A stretch of 64,000 nucleotides of DNA from JBBQXK01 sp038209775 (GTDB lineage: Bacteria > Pseudomonadota > Alphaproteobacteria > Rhodobacterales > Rhodobacteraceae): assembly GCA_038209775.1 (NCBI GenBank), contig JBBQXK010000007.1, forward strand, positions 1 through 64,000. Reading direction: 5' to 3'. Each line of letters begins with the position of its first letter. Within the stretch, counting starts at the first letter, position 1. Position numbers and translations under genes: made by a program. This document shows positions 50,653 to 60,484 of this stretch, one piece after another. The notes beneath the pieces were generated by a model that was given only the letters and a program-made list of their open reading frames with translations, was not told the DNA's origin and ran no database searches.

Positions 50653-51957
50653 ATGCACAATCTGGATCTGACCGGACATTGGGCCGGTATCCTGTCGCTG
50701 GTCATCTTCGTTCTGGCCTATGTGCTGGTGGTCTTCGAAGAGACTACGCACATGCAGAAATCCAAACCCGTGATGATGGCGGCGGGGCTGATCTGGGCGC
50801 TGATCGGCATCGCCTATGGGATGGCGGGGCAGGGTGAGGCGGCGCATGCCCACGCCCGCGAGATCATCGAGGAATATGGCGAGCTGTTCCTGTTCCTCAT
50901 CGTGGCAATCACCTATGTGAACACGCTTGAGGAACGCCGCGCGTTCGAGGTTTTGCGTGTGCGGCTGATCGGGCTGGGCCTTGGATACCGGCAGTTGTTC
51001 GTGCTGACGGGGGTGCTTGCATTCTTTCTGTCGGGGTTGCTTGACAACCTCACGACGGCCCTGGTCATGGGGGCGGTGGTTCTGGCGCTGGGCCGCGACA
51101 ACCCGCGCTTTGTCGCCATCAGCTGCGTGTCCATCGTGGTGGCGGCCAACGCCGGCGGCGCGTTTTCACCGTTTGGCGATATTACCACGCTGATGGTCTG
51201 GCAAAAGGGCAAGCTCGAATTCTTCGAGTTTTTCGCGCTGTTCATCCCGTCGGCAGTCAACTGGCTGGTGCCTGCCGCCATCATGTACTTTGCCATACCC
51301 GACGCGCGCCCGGTGACCACGGTCGAAACCGTCACCGCCAAACCCGGGATGATCGGGGTCGTCGTGCTGTTCGTGCTGACCATCGCCACGGCGGTGGCCT
51401 TCAAGAACTTCCTCAACCTGCCGCCCGCTTTGGGGATGATGCTTGGCATGGGATATCTGCAGATGTGGTCCTACTACCTGCGCATCGTCGGCAACCGCAC
51501 GAACGACGAAGACATGGTGCTGGACAGCTTCGCGCAGGTGCAGCGGGTCGAATGGGATACCCTGTTCTTCTTCTTCGGCATCATATTTGCCGTGGGCGGC
51601 CTTGGCGTGCTGGGATATCTGGGGCTCGCCTCGCAGTTCCTGTACACCGACCTTGGATCAACCACCGCCAACATCATCATCGGGGTGCTGTCGGCGGTTG
51701 TGGACAACATCCCGCTGATGTTCGCCGTCCTGACCATGGACCCCACCATGAGCGATGGCGAATGGCTGCTGATCACCCTGACCGCCGGCACCGGTGGGTC
51801 GCTTTTGTCTATCGGGTCGGCGGCGGGGGTGGCGCTGATGGGGCTGGCGCGGGGATCCTATACGTTCAGTTCGCACCTGAAATGGACCTGGGCCGTGGGC
51901 TTGGGCTATCTCGCCTCCATTGGCGCGCATCTGGTCATCAACGCGTCTCTTTTCTGA
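50653..51957 (+). CDS. nhaD: Sodium:proton antiporter NhaD
   Basis: 434 aa, about 12 helices of the IT superfamily. NhaD-specific pieces: EEYGELFLFLIVAITYVNTLEER, SGLLDNLTTALVMGAVVLAL, NAGGAFSPFGDITTLMVWQKGK, and DNIPLMFAVLTMDP. Exchanges Na+ (or Li+) for H+ at the inner membrane. Convergent with mnhG, overlapping it by 20 nt at the 3' ends. Confidence 0.93.
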   Translation: MHNLDLTGHWAGILSLVIFVLAYVLVVFEETTHMQKSKPVMMAAGLIWALIGIAYGMAGQGEAAHAHAREIIEEYGELFLFLIVAITYVNTLEERRAFEVLRVRLIGLGLGYRQLFVLTGVLAFFLSGLLDNLTTALVMGAVVLALGRDNPRFVAISCVSIVVAANAGGAFSPFGDITTLMVWQKGKLEFFEFFALFIPSAVNWLVPAAIMYFAIPDARPVTTVETVTAKPGMIGVVVLFVLTIATAVAFKNFLNLPPALGMMLGMGYLQMWSYYLRIVGNRTNDEDMVLDSFAQVQRVEWDTLFFFFGIIFAVGGLGVLGYLGLASQFLYTDLGSTTANIIIGVLSAVVDNIPLMFAVLTMDPTMSDGEWLLITLTAGTGGSLLSIGSAAGVALMGLARGSYTFSSHLKWTWAVGLGYLASIGAHLVINASLF

Positions 51958-52333
51958 CCTGCGCTGCGTCCTCGCCCAGTTCTGCATCCAAGGTTGACCA
52001 ATCGCGCCCGGTGCCGGTCGGCGGCAGCGTGGTGCGGTCGACGCTGCGGTGCAGGTTCACCTTGGCCAGAAACAGCGCCGTCATCGGTGCCGTGATCAGA
52101 AGGAAAATCGCAACCAGCATCTCTTGCCAGGTGATCCGGCCGCCGACAAGCAACAGGTCGAACGCCGACGCGATCAGCGCCGTGCCCACCCCCACCGTCG
52201 TGGCCTTGGTCGGCGCATGCAGCCGCTGCATCGGATCGCGCAGTTTCAACAGGCCATAGCTGCCGATCAGGCCGAACACACCCCCCAGCACCAGAAAGCC
52301 CGCGATGACACATTCAAGGATAAGGTGGGTCAT
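51938..52333 (-). CDS. mnhG: Mrp-type Na+/H+ antiporter subunit G
   Basis: 131 aa, three helices (VIAGFLVLGGVFGLIGSYGLLKLRDPMQRLHAPTKATTVGVG is the hallmark of MrpG/PhaG), then a soluble tail of about 35 residues. Last gene of the mrp operon; its end overlaps nhaD. Confidence 0.92.
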   Translation of the reverse strand: MTHLILECVIAGFLVLGGVFGLIGSYGLLKLRDPMQRLHAPTKATTVGVGTALIASAFDLLLVGGRITWQEMLVAIFLLITAPMTALFLAKVNLHRSVDRTTLPPTGTGRDWSTLDAELGEDAAQVRKETR

Positions 52334-52340
52334 GGCTGCA

Positions 52341-52613
52341 TCACTCGATGATATCGCCGCGCAAAAGGTACTTGGCCAGCGCCACCGTCGACACGAACCC
52401 GGTCAGCGCCATCAGGATCGCCACCTCGAAATTCACCGCCGAAAGGGTATAGACGCCGTACAGCACCATCATTGCGATCCCGTTCACCACCATCGTGTCC
52501 AAGGCCAGGATGCGGTCCTGGATCAGCGCGCTGCGCAACACCATCCACAGGTTCATCAGGATGGCCACGCCAAAGCACGCCATCGCAAAGTAAAGCGCAT
52601 AGGGCAGGATCAT
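52341..52613 (-). CDS. mnhF: Mrp-type Na+/H+ antiporter subunit F
   Basis: 90 aa, three helices; LIQDRILALDTMVVNGIAMMVLYG is the conserved RI-ALDT motif of MrpF/PhaF. ATGA overlap with mnhE; 7 nt to mnhG. Confidence 0.92.
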   Translation of the reverse strand: MILPYALYFAMACFGVAILMNLWMVLRSALIQDRILALDTMVVNGIAMMVLYGVYTLSAVNFEVAILMALTGFVSTVALAKYLLRGDIIE

Positions 52614-53101
52614 TCGAATATCCTTTTCAATCTGGCCTCATAGCGGGTCTTGATCTCGTCGCGCACGGCGTCGGGGTCGGGGGCGTGCAGGCTGTGGATC
52701 AACAGCGCCCGCCCGCAGGCCGACATGTCGGCGGTCAGGGTGCCCGGCGTCATGGTGATGGTGCCCGCCAGAAGGCTGATCGCCTCGGGCGTGCGCAGGT
52801 CCAGGGGCACGGTGACCCAGGCCGACCGGATCGCATCGTTCGGCATGAACAGCACGATCCGCGCCACCGTAAAGTTCGACCGCACGATGTCATAGAGCAC
52901 GATGCCCACATAGCCGATCATCGCGGGCAGGTTCCGCAGCATCGGGCGGTTGGGCCAATAGGACGCCGTCAACAGCGGAATGGCGGTGCCCAGAATGCCC
53001 GCCATGACCAGACTGCCCAGCTTGTACTGGTTGACCAGCAGCATCCAGATCACCACCAGCAGCAGCGACAGGTACGGGTGCGGGAACACGCGGCGCAGCA
53101 T
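52610..53101 (-). CDS. mnhE: Mrp-type Na+/H+ antiporter subunit E
   Basis: 163 aa. Two N-terminal helices (LSLLLVVIWMLLVNQYKLGSLVMAGIL) and a cytosolic domain with SITMTPGTLT-like AGTITMTPGTLTADM, the MrpE signature, and LLIHSLHAPD. Start is the ATG at 53101, 2 nt after the mnhD stop; the longer frame lies inside mnhD. Confidence 0.92.
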   Translation of the reverse strand: MLRRVFPHPYLSLLLVVIWMLLVNQYKLGSLVMAGILGTAIPLLTASYWPNRPMLRNLPAMIGYVGIVLYDIVRSNFTVARIVLFMPNDAIRSAWVTVPLDLRTPEAISLLAGTITMTPGTLTADMSACGRALLIHSLHAPDPDAVRDEIKTRYEARLKRIFE

Positions 53102-53103
53102 CT

Positions 53104-54621
53104 TCAACCCTCTCCCGCGCGCGCCATCACCGCGCCGATATAGGCATCGCGATCGTGCAACCCCTGCGCCGTGGTGTCCAGCCACGCCGAAACCGGCCCG
53201 CCCAACACCGTCAGCACTACCAGCCCCGCCATCAGCGCGAACACTGCCGCAAAGGCCAAAGGCTCGGGTCTCTGCGCTTCCGGTGCCTGATCGTCCGGCA
53301 CCGTGGCTTGCGATTTCCAGAAAACATGGCTTCCCGCCCGGGCAAATCCCAGGATCATCAGGAACGACCCCCCAAGGATCACCGACCATACCAGCGTCAA
53401 GTCGGCGCGCAGGGCGTCCAGCACCAACAGCTTGCCGATGAACCCCGACAGGGGCGGTGTGCCTGCCAGTGCCACGGCGGCCCCAAGGAACAATGCCGCC
53501 AGCAACCCCGACTGCGCAAAGGGCATGGTCGGCCCGCGCAAGGCACCATTGCCCCGCCGGTCGGTCACCAGATCGACGACCAGAAACAGCACCGCTCCCG
53601 CCAGCGTTGAATGGATCAGATAGTATAACGCCGCCGACGTCGCCTGCGGCTCAAACGCCGCAACCGCCGCGAACAGAACACCCATCGACGCGATCCCCGC
53701 GAACGCCGCCTGACGCGCCAGCGTGGCGGCCCCCAGCACGCCCACCGACCCGACCGCAATCGTCACCAGTGCGGCAGGCAGCAACAGGTCGGCAAACAGG
53801 GTGCCGGTGGCCGGCGTGTCGGTCGGAAACGCCAGCGCATAGACCCGGATCACCGCATAGGCGCCCACCTTGGTCATCACCGCGAACAGTGCCGCCACCG
53901 GCCCCGGCGCATTGGCATAGGTGCCGGGCAACCAGAACTGCAGCGGCACCAGTGCCCCCTTGATGGCAAACACCATCAGCATCAGCACCCCCGCCACCCG
54001 CAACAGCGCCGCATCCCCCGGCGGCAATTCCGCCACCCTCACCGCCAGATCGGCCATGTTCAGCGTCCCCGTCACCGCATAGACCGTGGCCAGCGCGAAC
54101 AGGAACAGGGTCGATCCAATCAGGTTGAACGCCACATACTGCACCCCCGCGCGCAGCCTCTGGCCACCTCCGCCATGGATCATCAGGCCATAGGACGCAA
54201 TCAGCAGCACCTCGAAGAACACAAAGAGGTTGAACGCATCCCCCGTCAGGAACGCCCCGTTCAAACCCATCACCTGAAACAGGAACAGCGCATGGAAATG
54301 CTTGCCCCGCGCATCCCACCCCGTGCCGATGGCATAGAGTTGCACCACCAGCGCCAGCACCGATGTCAGCGCCACCATCAGTGCCGCCAGCCGGTCCAGC
54401 ACCAGCACGATGCCAAAGGGTGCCGGCCAGTCGCCAAGGAAATACACCTGCGGCGGCCCGAAACTCGCCGACCACAGCAACGCCCCCGACAGCACCACCA
54501 TCGCCACCGATGACGCCAGCCCGAACACCCGCTGCAGCATCAGGTCATGCCGCATCGCCAGCACGATCAGCGGGGCCACCATGGCAGGCAGCACAATAGG
54601 CGCGATGATCCAGTGGTTCAC
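53104..54621 (-). CDS. mnhD: Mrp-type Na+/H+ antiporter subunit D
   Basis: 505 aa, about 14 helices, homologous to the proton-pumping NuoM/N subunits of complex I. Motifs: FFEVLLIASYGLMIHGG (Glu of TM5), VFAIKGALVPLQFWLPGTYANAPGPVAALFAVMTKVGAYAVIR (Lys pair). GTG start overlapping mnhC (GTGA). Confidence 0.94.
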   Translation of the reverse strand: MNHWIIAPIVLPAMVAPLIVLAMRHDLMLQRVFGLASSVAMVVLSGALLWSASFGPPQVYFLGDWPAPFGIVLVLDRLAALMVALTSVLALVVQLYAIGTGWDARGKHFHALFLFQVMGLNGAFLTGDAFNLFVFFEVLLIASYGLMIHGGGGQRLRAGVQYVAFNLIGSTLFLFALATVYAVTGTLNMADLAVRVAELPPGDAALLRVAGVLMLMVFAIKGALVPLQFWLPGTYANAPGPVAALFAVMTKVGAYAVIRVYALAFPTDTPATGTLFADLLLPAALVTIAVGSVGVLGAATLARQAAFAGIASMGVLFAAVAAFEPQATSAALYYLIHSTLAGAVLFLVVDLVTDRRGNGALRGPTMPFAQSGLLAALFLGAAVALAGTPPLSGFIGKLLVLDALRADLTLVWSVILGGSFLMILGFARAGSHVFWKSQATVPDDQAPEAQRPEPLAFAAVFALMAGLVVLTVLGGPVSAWLDTTAQGLHDRDAYIGAVMARAGEG

Positions 54622-54956
54622 CGGTCCTCCTCCGCGTCCATATCCACGTGGTCATCGCCGCCGTGCAGATACGCCCCCAGCGCCATCATCACGATCACCG
54701 CCGTCATCCCGAACGAAATCACGATGGCCGTCAGTGCCAGCGCCTGCGGCAAGGGATCGGCATAGCCGACAGCCGCCTTGTCGATGATCGGTGCCATCCC
54801 GACGGCCAGCCGGCCACTGGCAAACAGGAACACGTTCACCGCATAAGACAGCATCGACAGCCCGACGATCACCGGAAACGTCCGCATCCGCAGCATCAGA
54901 TAGATGCCGCTCGCGGTCATCACACCGATGGCGCTGGCGACCAGAACCTCCATCAC
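54618..54956 (-). CDS. mnhC: Mrp-type Na+/H+ antiporter subunit C
   Basis: 112 aa, three helices, NuoK homolog (ASGIYLMLRMRTFPVIVGLSMLSYAVNVFLFASG; DPLPQALALTAIVISFGMTAV). ATGA overlap with mnhA. Overlaps mnhD by GTGA. Confidence 0.94.
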   Translation of the reverse strand: MMEVLVASAIGVMTASGIYLMLRMRTFPVIVGLSMLSYAVNVFLFASGRLAVGMAPIIDKAAVGYADPLPQALALTAIVISFGMTAVIVMMALGAYLHGGDDHVDMDAEEDR

Positions 54957-57790
54957 CGGCCCCCCTGCGGATCAATGTCGAACGCCGACACGTTCACCGT
55001 CTCACCCGCCCGCACCGCGATCCGCGACAATGACGCCAGCACCAGCATCACCGCCCCCAGCACCGTCAGGAACACGCCCAGATCGAACAGCGCCGCCGTC
55101 GCCACCTCGAACTGTTCCAAGGGCCACAGGTTCACATAGGCAAAGGCCGAGGTCAGGAACGGCATCCCGTTGAACCACGCGCCAATCCCCGTCAGCCCCG
55201 CAATCAGCACGCCCGCGCCGATCATCGCATGATATTCGATCCGCTTGCGCGCGGCGGTCCAGCCAAAGCCCGATGCCATGTACTGCATCACCAGCGCAAT
55301 CGCCACGATCAGCCCTGCGACGAACCCGCCCCCGGGCTGGTTGTGCCCGCGCAGAAAGATGAATACGCCAACCATGATCGCCACCGGCAACAACAGCCGC
55401 GTTCCCACCACCAGCATCATCGGATGCCGGTCCGCCGCCCGGCCCGCACCCACCGGCCACTTCAGCAGCCGGTCGTTCGCCGCACCCCCCGCCAGCAACC
55501 CATCGACCAGCGCAAAAATGACCAGCGCCGCAATCCCCAGCACGATGATCTCGCCATAGGTGTCGAACCCCCGGAAATCCACGATGATGACGTTCACCGC
55601 ATTGGTGCCGCCGCCCCCGGGCTTGGAATTGGCCAGATGATAGTCCGAGATCAGCGGGAACGCCGCATCACGCATCATCATCGCAAACGCCAGCGCCGCC
55701 GCCCCCACCCCTGCCGCCCCGGCCACCACCAGATCGCGCAGGCGGCGCATGGGCGGGGTTTCAACAGCCGCATCGCGCGGCAAATAGTTCAGCGCCAGCA
55801 GCATCAGGATGACCGTCACCACCTCGACCGACAGTTGCGTCAGCGCAAGGTCCGGTGCCGACAGATAGGCAAACCCCAACGTCACCATCAGCCCCGCAAT
55901 GCTGACCACGATCAGCATCATCAGCCGGTCCGCCCGGATCACCGGCAGCGCGAGCGCCGCCACAATCACGATCACCCACCCCGCCGCCGCGACGGGTGTA
56001 GCTTCGGTCAGCGAACGGGTGCCGGGGCTGTGCGTCCCCCCGACAAACGCCCAGGTGCCCGCCGCAACGATCGCCACCACCGCAATCGCCACAAACCGGG
56101 TCAGCGCCCCATCGTGCAGCGCCCCCGTCACCCGGCGCGACAGCCCGGCCACGCCGTCCATCAGCCCGTCAAAGATCACCTTCGCCTCGGGGCGCGGCGT
56201 GCGCGCCCACAGCGCAGCCAGCGGCTGGTACAGGCCCAGCGTCACCATCCCCGCCCCCACCGCAAACATCGACAGGAACAGTGCGGGGACAAACCCGTGC
56301 CAATGGGTGATCTTCACCGGCACATCGGCCCCGGTCACGGCACCCGCCGTCACCCGCACCATTTCGCCCACCATCGTCATCGGGAACAGCCCGATCAGCA
56401 CCACCAGCACCACCAGCAACGCCGGCGCCGCCCACAGCCCGAACCCCGGATCATGCGGCGCATGGGGATAGTCGTCGCGCACCGGGCCCATGAACACATG
56501 CCCGATCAGCCGGAACGAATAGGCCACCGACAAAAGCGCCCCCGCCGTCACCAGTGCCGGCAACAGCCACCAGATGCCGAACAGCGCGGTATGCGTGGCC
56601 TCTTCCAGCATCATTTCCTTGGACAGGAACCCGTTCAGCGGCGGTATCCCCGCCATCGACAGCGCCGCCAGTGCCGTCAGCACAAACGTCACCGGCATCA
56701 GCCGCCGCAGGCCCCCCAACAGGCGGATGTCGCGGGTATGCGCCTCGTGGTCGACAATCCCCGCCGTCATGAACAGCGCACATTTGAACGTCGCGTGGTT
56801 GATGATGTGGAACACGGCGACCACCGCCGCGGCCTTGGTCCCCATCCCCAACAGCATGGTGATCAGCCCCAGATGGCTGACCGTCGAAAACGCCAGCACC
56901 GCCTTCAGGTCGTCCTTGAACAGCGCAATCTTGGCGCCCAGCACCATAGTGACAAGGCCAGTCGTGGTGACGATCAGAAACCACGCCTCGGTCCCTGACA
57001 ACACCGGCCACAACCGCGCCATCAGGAACAACCCTGCCTTCACCATCGTCGCCGAATGCAGATAGGCCGATACGGGTGTGGGCGCCGCCATCGCGTGCGG
57101 CAGCCAGAAATGGAACGGAAACTGCGCCGATTTGGTGAACGCGCCCAGCAAAATCAGGATCAGCGCGGGCAGATACCACTCCGATGCCTGAATGACGTCC
57201 TTCTGCGTCAAGATCACCGACAGGTCATACGACCCCGCGATGTTCCCCAAGATCAGCATGCCTGCGATCAGCGCAAGGCCCCCGCCCCCGGTGACCGCCA
57301 GCGCCATCCGCGCGCCCTGCCGCCCCTCGGGCAGGTGTTTCCAATACCCGATCAACAGGAACGACGACAGCGATGTCAGCTCCCAGAAGATCAGCAACAA
57401 CAGGATGTTGTCTGACAGCACGATCCCCACCATCGCGCCCTGAAACAGCAGCAGATAGGTAAAGAACTGCCCCATCGGATCGGACTTCGCCAGATAGAAC
57501 CGCGCATAGAGGATGATCAGCAGCCCGATCCCCAGGATCAGCCCCGCAAACAACAGCCCCAGCCCGTCAAGGAAGAAATTCGCATCCAGCCCCAGCCCGG
57601 GCATCCATGCGATACGGGTCTGCACCACCTCGCCGCGGAACACCGCCGGTGCATTCAGCCCCAGCAGCAGCAACGCCAGCGCCGTCACCGAACCCGCCGC
57701 CAGCGCGCAGGCATCCCGCCCCGCCCGGATCATCAGACCGGGCAGCAGCGCGCCCAGAAACGGCAGTGCGGCGATCAGGGCAAGGGACAT
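54953..57790 (-). CDS. mnhA: Fused Mrp-type Na+/H+ antiporter subunit A/B
   Basis: 945 aa. NuoL-like N-terminal part (FFTYLLLFQGAMVGIVLSDNILLLLIFWELTSLSSFLLIGYW, AQFPFHFWLPHAMAAPTPVSAYLHSATMVKAGLFLMARLWP), NuoJ-like region around 620-790, and a C-terminal MrpB domain (MLVVGTRLLLPVAIMVGVFIFLRGHNQPGGGFVAGL). The A-B fusion defines the six-gene PhaAB-type (group 2) Mrp system. First gene of the operon AB-C-D-E-F-G. Confidence 0.94.
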   Translation of the reverse strand: MSLALIAALPFLGALLPGLMIRAGRDACALAAGSVTALALLLLGLNAPAVFRGEVVQTRIAWMPGLGLDANFFLDGLGLLFAGLILGIGLLIILYARFYLAKSDPMGQFFTYLLLFQGAMVGIVLSDNILLLLIFWELTSLSSFLLIGYWKHLPEGRQGARMALAVTGGGGLALIAGMLILGNIAGSYDLSVILTQKDVIQASEWYLPALILILLGAFTKSAQFPFHFWLPHAMAAPTPVSAYLHSATMVKAGLFLMARLWPVLSGTEAWFLIVTTTGLVTMVLGAKIALFKDDLKAVLAFSTVSHLGLITMLLGMGTKAAAVVAVFHIINHATFKCALFMTAGIVDHEAHTRDIRLLGGLRRLMPVTFVLTALAALSMAGIPPLNGFLSKEMMLEEATHTALFGIWWLLPALVTAGALLSVAYSFRLIGHVFMGPVRDDYPHAPHDPGFGLWAAPALLVVLVVLIGLFPMTMVGEMVRVTAGAVTGADVPVKITHWHGFVPALFLSMFAVGAGMVTLGLYQPLAALWARTPRPEAKVIFDGLMDGVAGLSRRVTGALHDGALTRFVAIAVVAIVAAGTWAFVGGTHSPGTRSLTEATPVAAAGWVIVIVAALALPVIRADRLMMLIVVSIAGLMVTLGFAYLSAPDLALTQLSVEVVTVILMLLALNYLPRDAAVETPPMRRLRDLVVAGAAGVGAAALAFAMMMRDAAFPLISDYHLANSKPGGGGTNAVNVIIVDFRGFDTYGEIIVLGIAALVIFALVDGLLAGGAANDRLLKWPVGAGRAADRHPMMLVVGTRLLLPVAIMVGVFIFLRGHNQPGGGFVAGLIVAIALVMQYMASGFGWTAARKRIEYHAMIGAGVLIAGLTGIGAWFNGMPFLTSAFAYVNLWPLEQFEVATAALFDLGVFLTVLGAVMLVLASLSRIAVRAGETVNVSAFDIDPQGGR

Positions 57791-57945
57791 GGCGCTCCTA
57801 TCGGTCTGGCGCGTCGGGCAGATGGATTGCTCGGCGGCCCGGACGGGCGCTTGTCCTCTAATTGTGCGCCAAAGCCGCAGGTGTCAACCATCCCGCCGCC
57901 AAAAACACCACCGCAGGTCGGGGCCTGCCCCGCCCCCACGCCGCA

Positions 57946-59235
57946 CTACTGCGCCGCCACCTCACGCGCACCTTCACGCGGGCTGGCCACCAGCCGCTCG
58001 GTCACCACCGACAGCGCCAGTGCAGCCGCACCATGCGCCCACAACAGATCGCCCCAGGCATGGATTTCGATGGGCGGGCGTTCGCGGCCGGTGTTGATCG
58101 CCAGCATCTCCATCTCGGCCAGCGTCTCGGCGGCATAGAGGTAGTCATACCGCATCCGCTCACCCGACAGGATGATCAGTGCCGGGTCGAACAGGTTGAT
58201 GACGTTGGACAACCCCACCGCCAGATACCGCCCCGCCCGCCGGAAGATCGACCTTGCGGCGGTGTTGCCCGCCTTGGCGTGATCATAAAGACTTTCCAGC
58301 AGGATACCGATCGGCGGCGCCTCACGATGCCCGAAGTTCAGCGCCGTCGACGCCTCGCGCGCCAGTGCATAGTCGGCCACATAGGCCTCCAGACAGCCCC
58401 GCTGCCCGCAGCGGCACAGGGCACCGTCCAGTTGCACCTTGGTATGACCCAACTCCATCCCCAGCCCGCGTGCCCCGCGATAGATGCGGTGGTTCACCAC
58501 CAGCCCCATCCCCACCCCATGCTCAATGGTCACCACCGCGAAATCCGACAGCCGCCGCCCCGATCCGAACCACAACTCGGCCAGCGCCACCAGATTGGCA
58601 TCGTTGTCGATGGTTACCGGAAGGCCCAGCCGGGCCTGTGCGGCGGCGGCCAGCGGCTGCGTGCGTTCTGTCAGGGTCGAGGACCACAGGACAATCCCGC
58701 CCGCACTGTCCACAAACCCCGGCACGCCGATACCCACGCCCGACAGATCGGCACGCGCCATCCCCGCCTTGGCGCAGATGCGGTCCAGAAGACGCTCGAT
58801 GGTATCCAGCATCTCGGGCAGGGTCATTGCACCCGGCGGGCGCGGGATCACGTCGTCGGCAATCAGGTTGCCCGCGAAATCGACGATCACCGCCGTATGC
58901 TCGCGGTCCGACAGCTTCATCCCCGCCACCCGGTGCGCCCCCGCCCGCACCCCCAAAGCCTGCGCCGGACGGCCCCGGCCCTGCCCATCCTCGCGCCGCG
59001 CCGTCACCTCTTCGATCAGGCCCGCCTCGATCAGTTCCTGCGTGGCCGTGGTGACGGATGCGGGCGACACGCCTAGATCGCGCGCAAGGTTGACCCGCGC
59101 CACCATGCCCGCCGCGCGCACCCGCTCGAACACCTGCTGGCGCAGGGGGCGCGGCGAATCGGACAGCGGAGGGATGAGCGGGCCGCAACCCGGACCCGCA
59201 CCTCCCGCCGCATCCCTTCGCACCCGCGGCGTCAT
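57946..59235 (-). CDS. ROK family transcriptional regulator (XylR/NagC-like)
   Basis: 429 aa from ATG 59235. N-terminal winged helix (RQQVFERVRAAGMVARVNLARDLGVSPASVTTATQELIEAGLI), then a sugar-kinase-like ROK fold: DNDANLVALAE, and the zinc motif GHTKVQLDGALCRCGQRGCLEAYV. No kinase-type activity needed. It is divergent from xylF, so it most likely represses the xylose transport operon; the TAATTT-N8-AAATTA repeat between them is a candidate site. Inducer probably xylose. Confidence 0.9.
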   Translation of the reverse strand: MTPRVRRDAAGGAGPGCGPLIPPLSDSPRPLRQQVFERVRAAGMVARVNLARDLGVSPASVTTATQELIEAGLIEEVTARREDGQGRGRPAQALGVRAGAHRVAGMKLSDREHTAVIVDFAGNLIADDVIPRPPGAMTLPEMLDTIERLLDRICAKAGMARADLSGVGIGVPGFVDSAGGIVLWSSTLTERTQPLAAAAQARLGLPVTIDNDANLVALAELWFGSGRRLSDFAVVTIEHGVGMGLVVNHRIYRGARGLGMELGHTKVQLDGALCRCGQRGCLEAYVADYALAREASTALNFGHREAPPIGILLESLYDHAKAGNTAARSIFRRAGRYLAVGLSNVINLFDPALIILSGERMRYDYLYAAETLAEMEMLAINTGRERPPIEIHAWGDLLWAHGAAALALSVVTERLVASPREGAREVAAQ

Positions 59236-59351
59236 TTTTTCGGCCCCCAAACGAATAAAACCGCATTTCCTTACCGGAACGCCGCGACTTCGCTGCATCG
59301 CAGCATGAAACTGCCTGTTCCTTCAGCAACCAAAGCTTGGGCTGCCAAATT

Positions 59352-59371
59352 TAATTTGACAACTGAAATTA
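59352..59371. promoter_or_regulatory. Candidate ROK/XylR operator upstream of xylF
   Basis: TAATTTGACAACTGAAATTA: TAATTT and AAATTA arms around 8 nt, in an AT-rich island of a GC-rich gap, 76 nt before the xylF start. A TTGACA-like -35 box overlaps its centre. AT-rich interrupted palindromes of this kind are typical ROK (NagC/XylR) targets. Confidence 0.55.
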
Positions 59372-59446
59372 TTCTCGGCAGGTTCGCCGCCGTGCCGGTG
59401 AATACCGGACCGGCCCCCGCACGGGCCGTCATCAGGGAGGATTAAG

Positions 59447-60472
59447 ATGCGTAACGCAGTTCTGCTGGCCGTTCTGGCCGTGGCCGGGTTCAACTCGGCA
59501 GCGCTGGCCGAAGGCAAGAAAATCGGCGTCAGCTGGGCCTCGTTCCAGGAAGAGCGCTGGAAGATCGACGAAGCCGCGATGAAGGCCGCCATCGAGGCTG
59601 CCGGCAACACCTATGTCAACGCCGACGCTCAGTCGTCGTCGGAAAAGCAGCTGTCGGACATCGACGCGCTGATCTCGCAGGGTGTGAACGCCCTGATCAT
59701 CAACGCCTGGGACAAGGATGCCATCGGGCCTGCGATCGACAAGGCCGCAGCCGAAGGCATTCCGGTCGTGGGCTACGACCGCCTGATCGAAGACAACCGC
59801 ACCTTCTATCTGACGTTCGACAACGTCGGTGTGGGCCGGATCATCGCCGAAGAAGTGTCGAAAGCTGTCCCCAAGGGCAACTATGCGATCATCAAGGGTG
59901 ACCCGGGCGACCCGAACGCAGGCTTCCTGCTGCAGGGCATGATGTCGGTGATCCAGGCTGCGGTTGATTCGGGCGACATCAAGATCGTCGGCGAATCCTT
60001 CTCGGACGGCTGGAAGCCCGAGAATGCCCAGAAGAACATGGAGCAGATCCTGACGGCCACCAACAACGGCGTCGACGCTGTCATGTCGCAGAACGACGGC
60101 ATGGCGGGCGGTGTCGTGGCGGCGCTGTCGGCACAGGGTCTGGTGATCCCGGTCGGTGGCCAGGACGGCGATCTGGCGGCCATCAACCGCGTGGCGCGCG
60201 GCAGCCAGACCGTTTCGGTCTGGAAGAACGCGACCGACCTTGGCAAGGCCGCCGGCGAAATCGCCTCGGCTCTGGCTGAAGGCACGTCCTTGGACGCCAT
60301 CGCTGGTGCTGCCAAGTTCTCGGGCGGCGAGAAGGGCATCGAGATGAACGCCATCCTGCTCAACCCGACGCCGCTGACCAAAGACAACCTGAACGTCGCA
60401 ATCGACGCGGGCCACATCTCGAAAGAGCAGGCTTGCGAAGGTGCCATGGCAGGCGTCAAGGGCTGCGAATAA
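59447..60472 (+). CDS. xylF: Xylose ABC transporter periplasmic binding protein
   Basis: 341 aa. Signal peptide (LLAVLAVAGFNSAALA), then KKIGVSWASFQEERWKIDEAAMK, DALISQGVNALIINAWDKDAIGPAID, VVGYDRLIEDN, GDPGDPNAGFLLQGM, SDGWKPENAQKNMEQIL, SQNDGMAGGVVAALS and GGQDGDLAAINRVARG. The LERW-KD, YDRLI and GQDGDLAAI-RI motifs are those of XylF. First gene of the xylose operon; followed by a strong hairpin before xylH, as expected for an abundant binding protein. Confidence 0.93.
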   Translation: MRNAVLLAVLAVAGFNSAALAEGKKIGVSWASFQEERWKIDEAAMKAAIEAAGNTYVNADAQSSSEKQLSDIDALISQGVNALIINAWDKDAIGPAIDKAAAEGIPVVGYDRLIEDNRTFYLTFDNVGVGRIIAEEVSKAVPKGNYAIIKGDPGDPNAGFLLQGMMSVIQAAVDSGDIKIVGESFSDGWKPENAQKNMEQILTATNNGVDAVMSQNDGMAGGVVAALSAQGLVIPVGGQDGDLAAINRVARGSQTVSVWKNATDLGKAAGEIASALAEGTSLDAIAGAAKFSGGEKGIEMNAILLNPTPLTKDNLNVAIDAGHISKEQACEGAMAGVKGCE

Positions 60473-60484
60473 GCGCAACCGAAC

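Noticed and set aside
55229..56998. Long plus-strand open frame (589 codons) opposite mnhA
   Set aside because: Its protein is rich in His, Arg, Gln and Pro with no domain, the typical reverse reading of a GC-rich membrane protein gene; mnhA on the other strand has complete family motifs.
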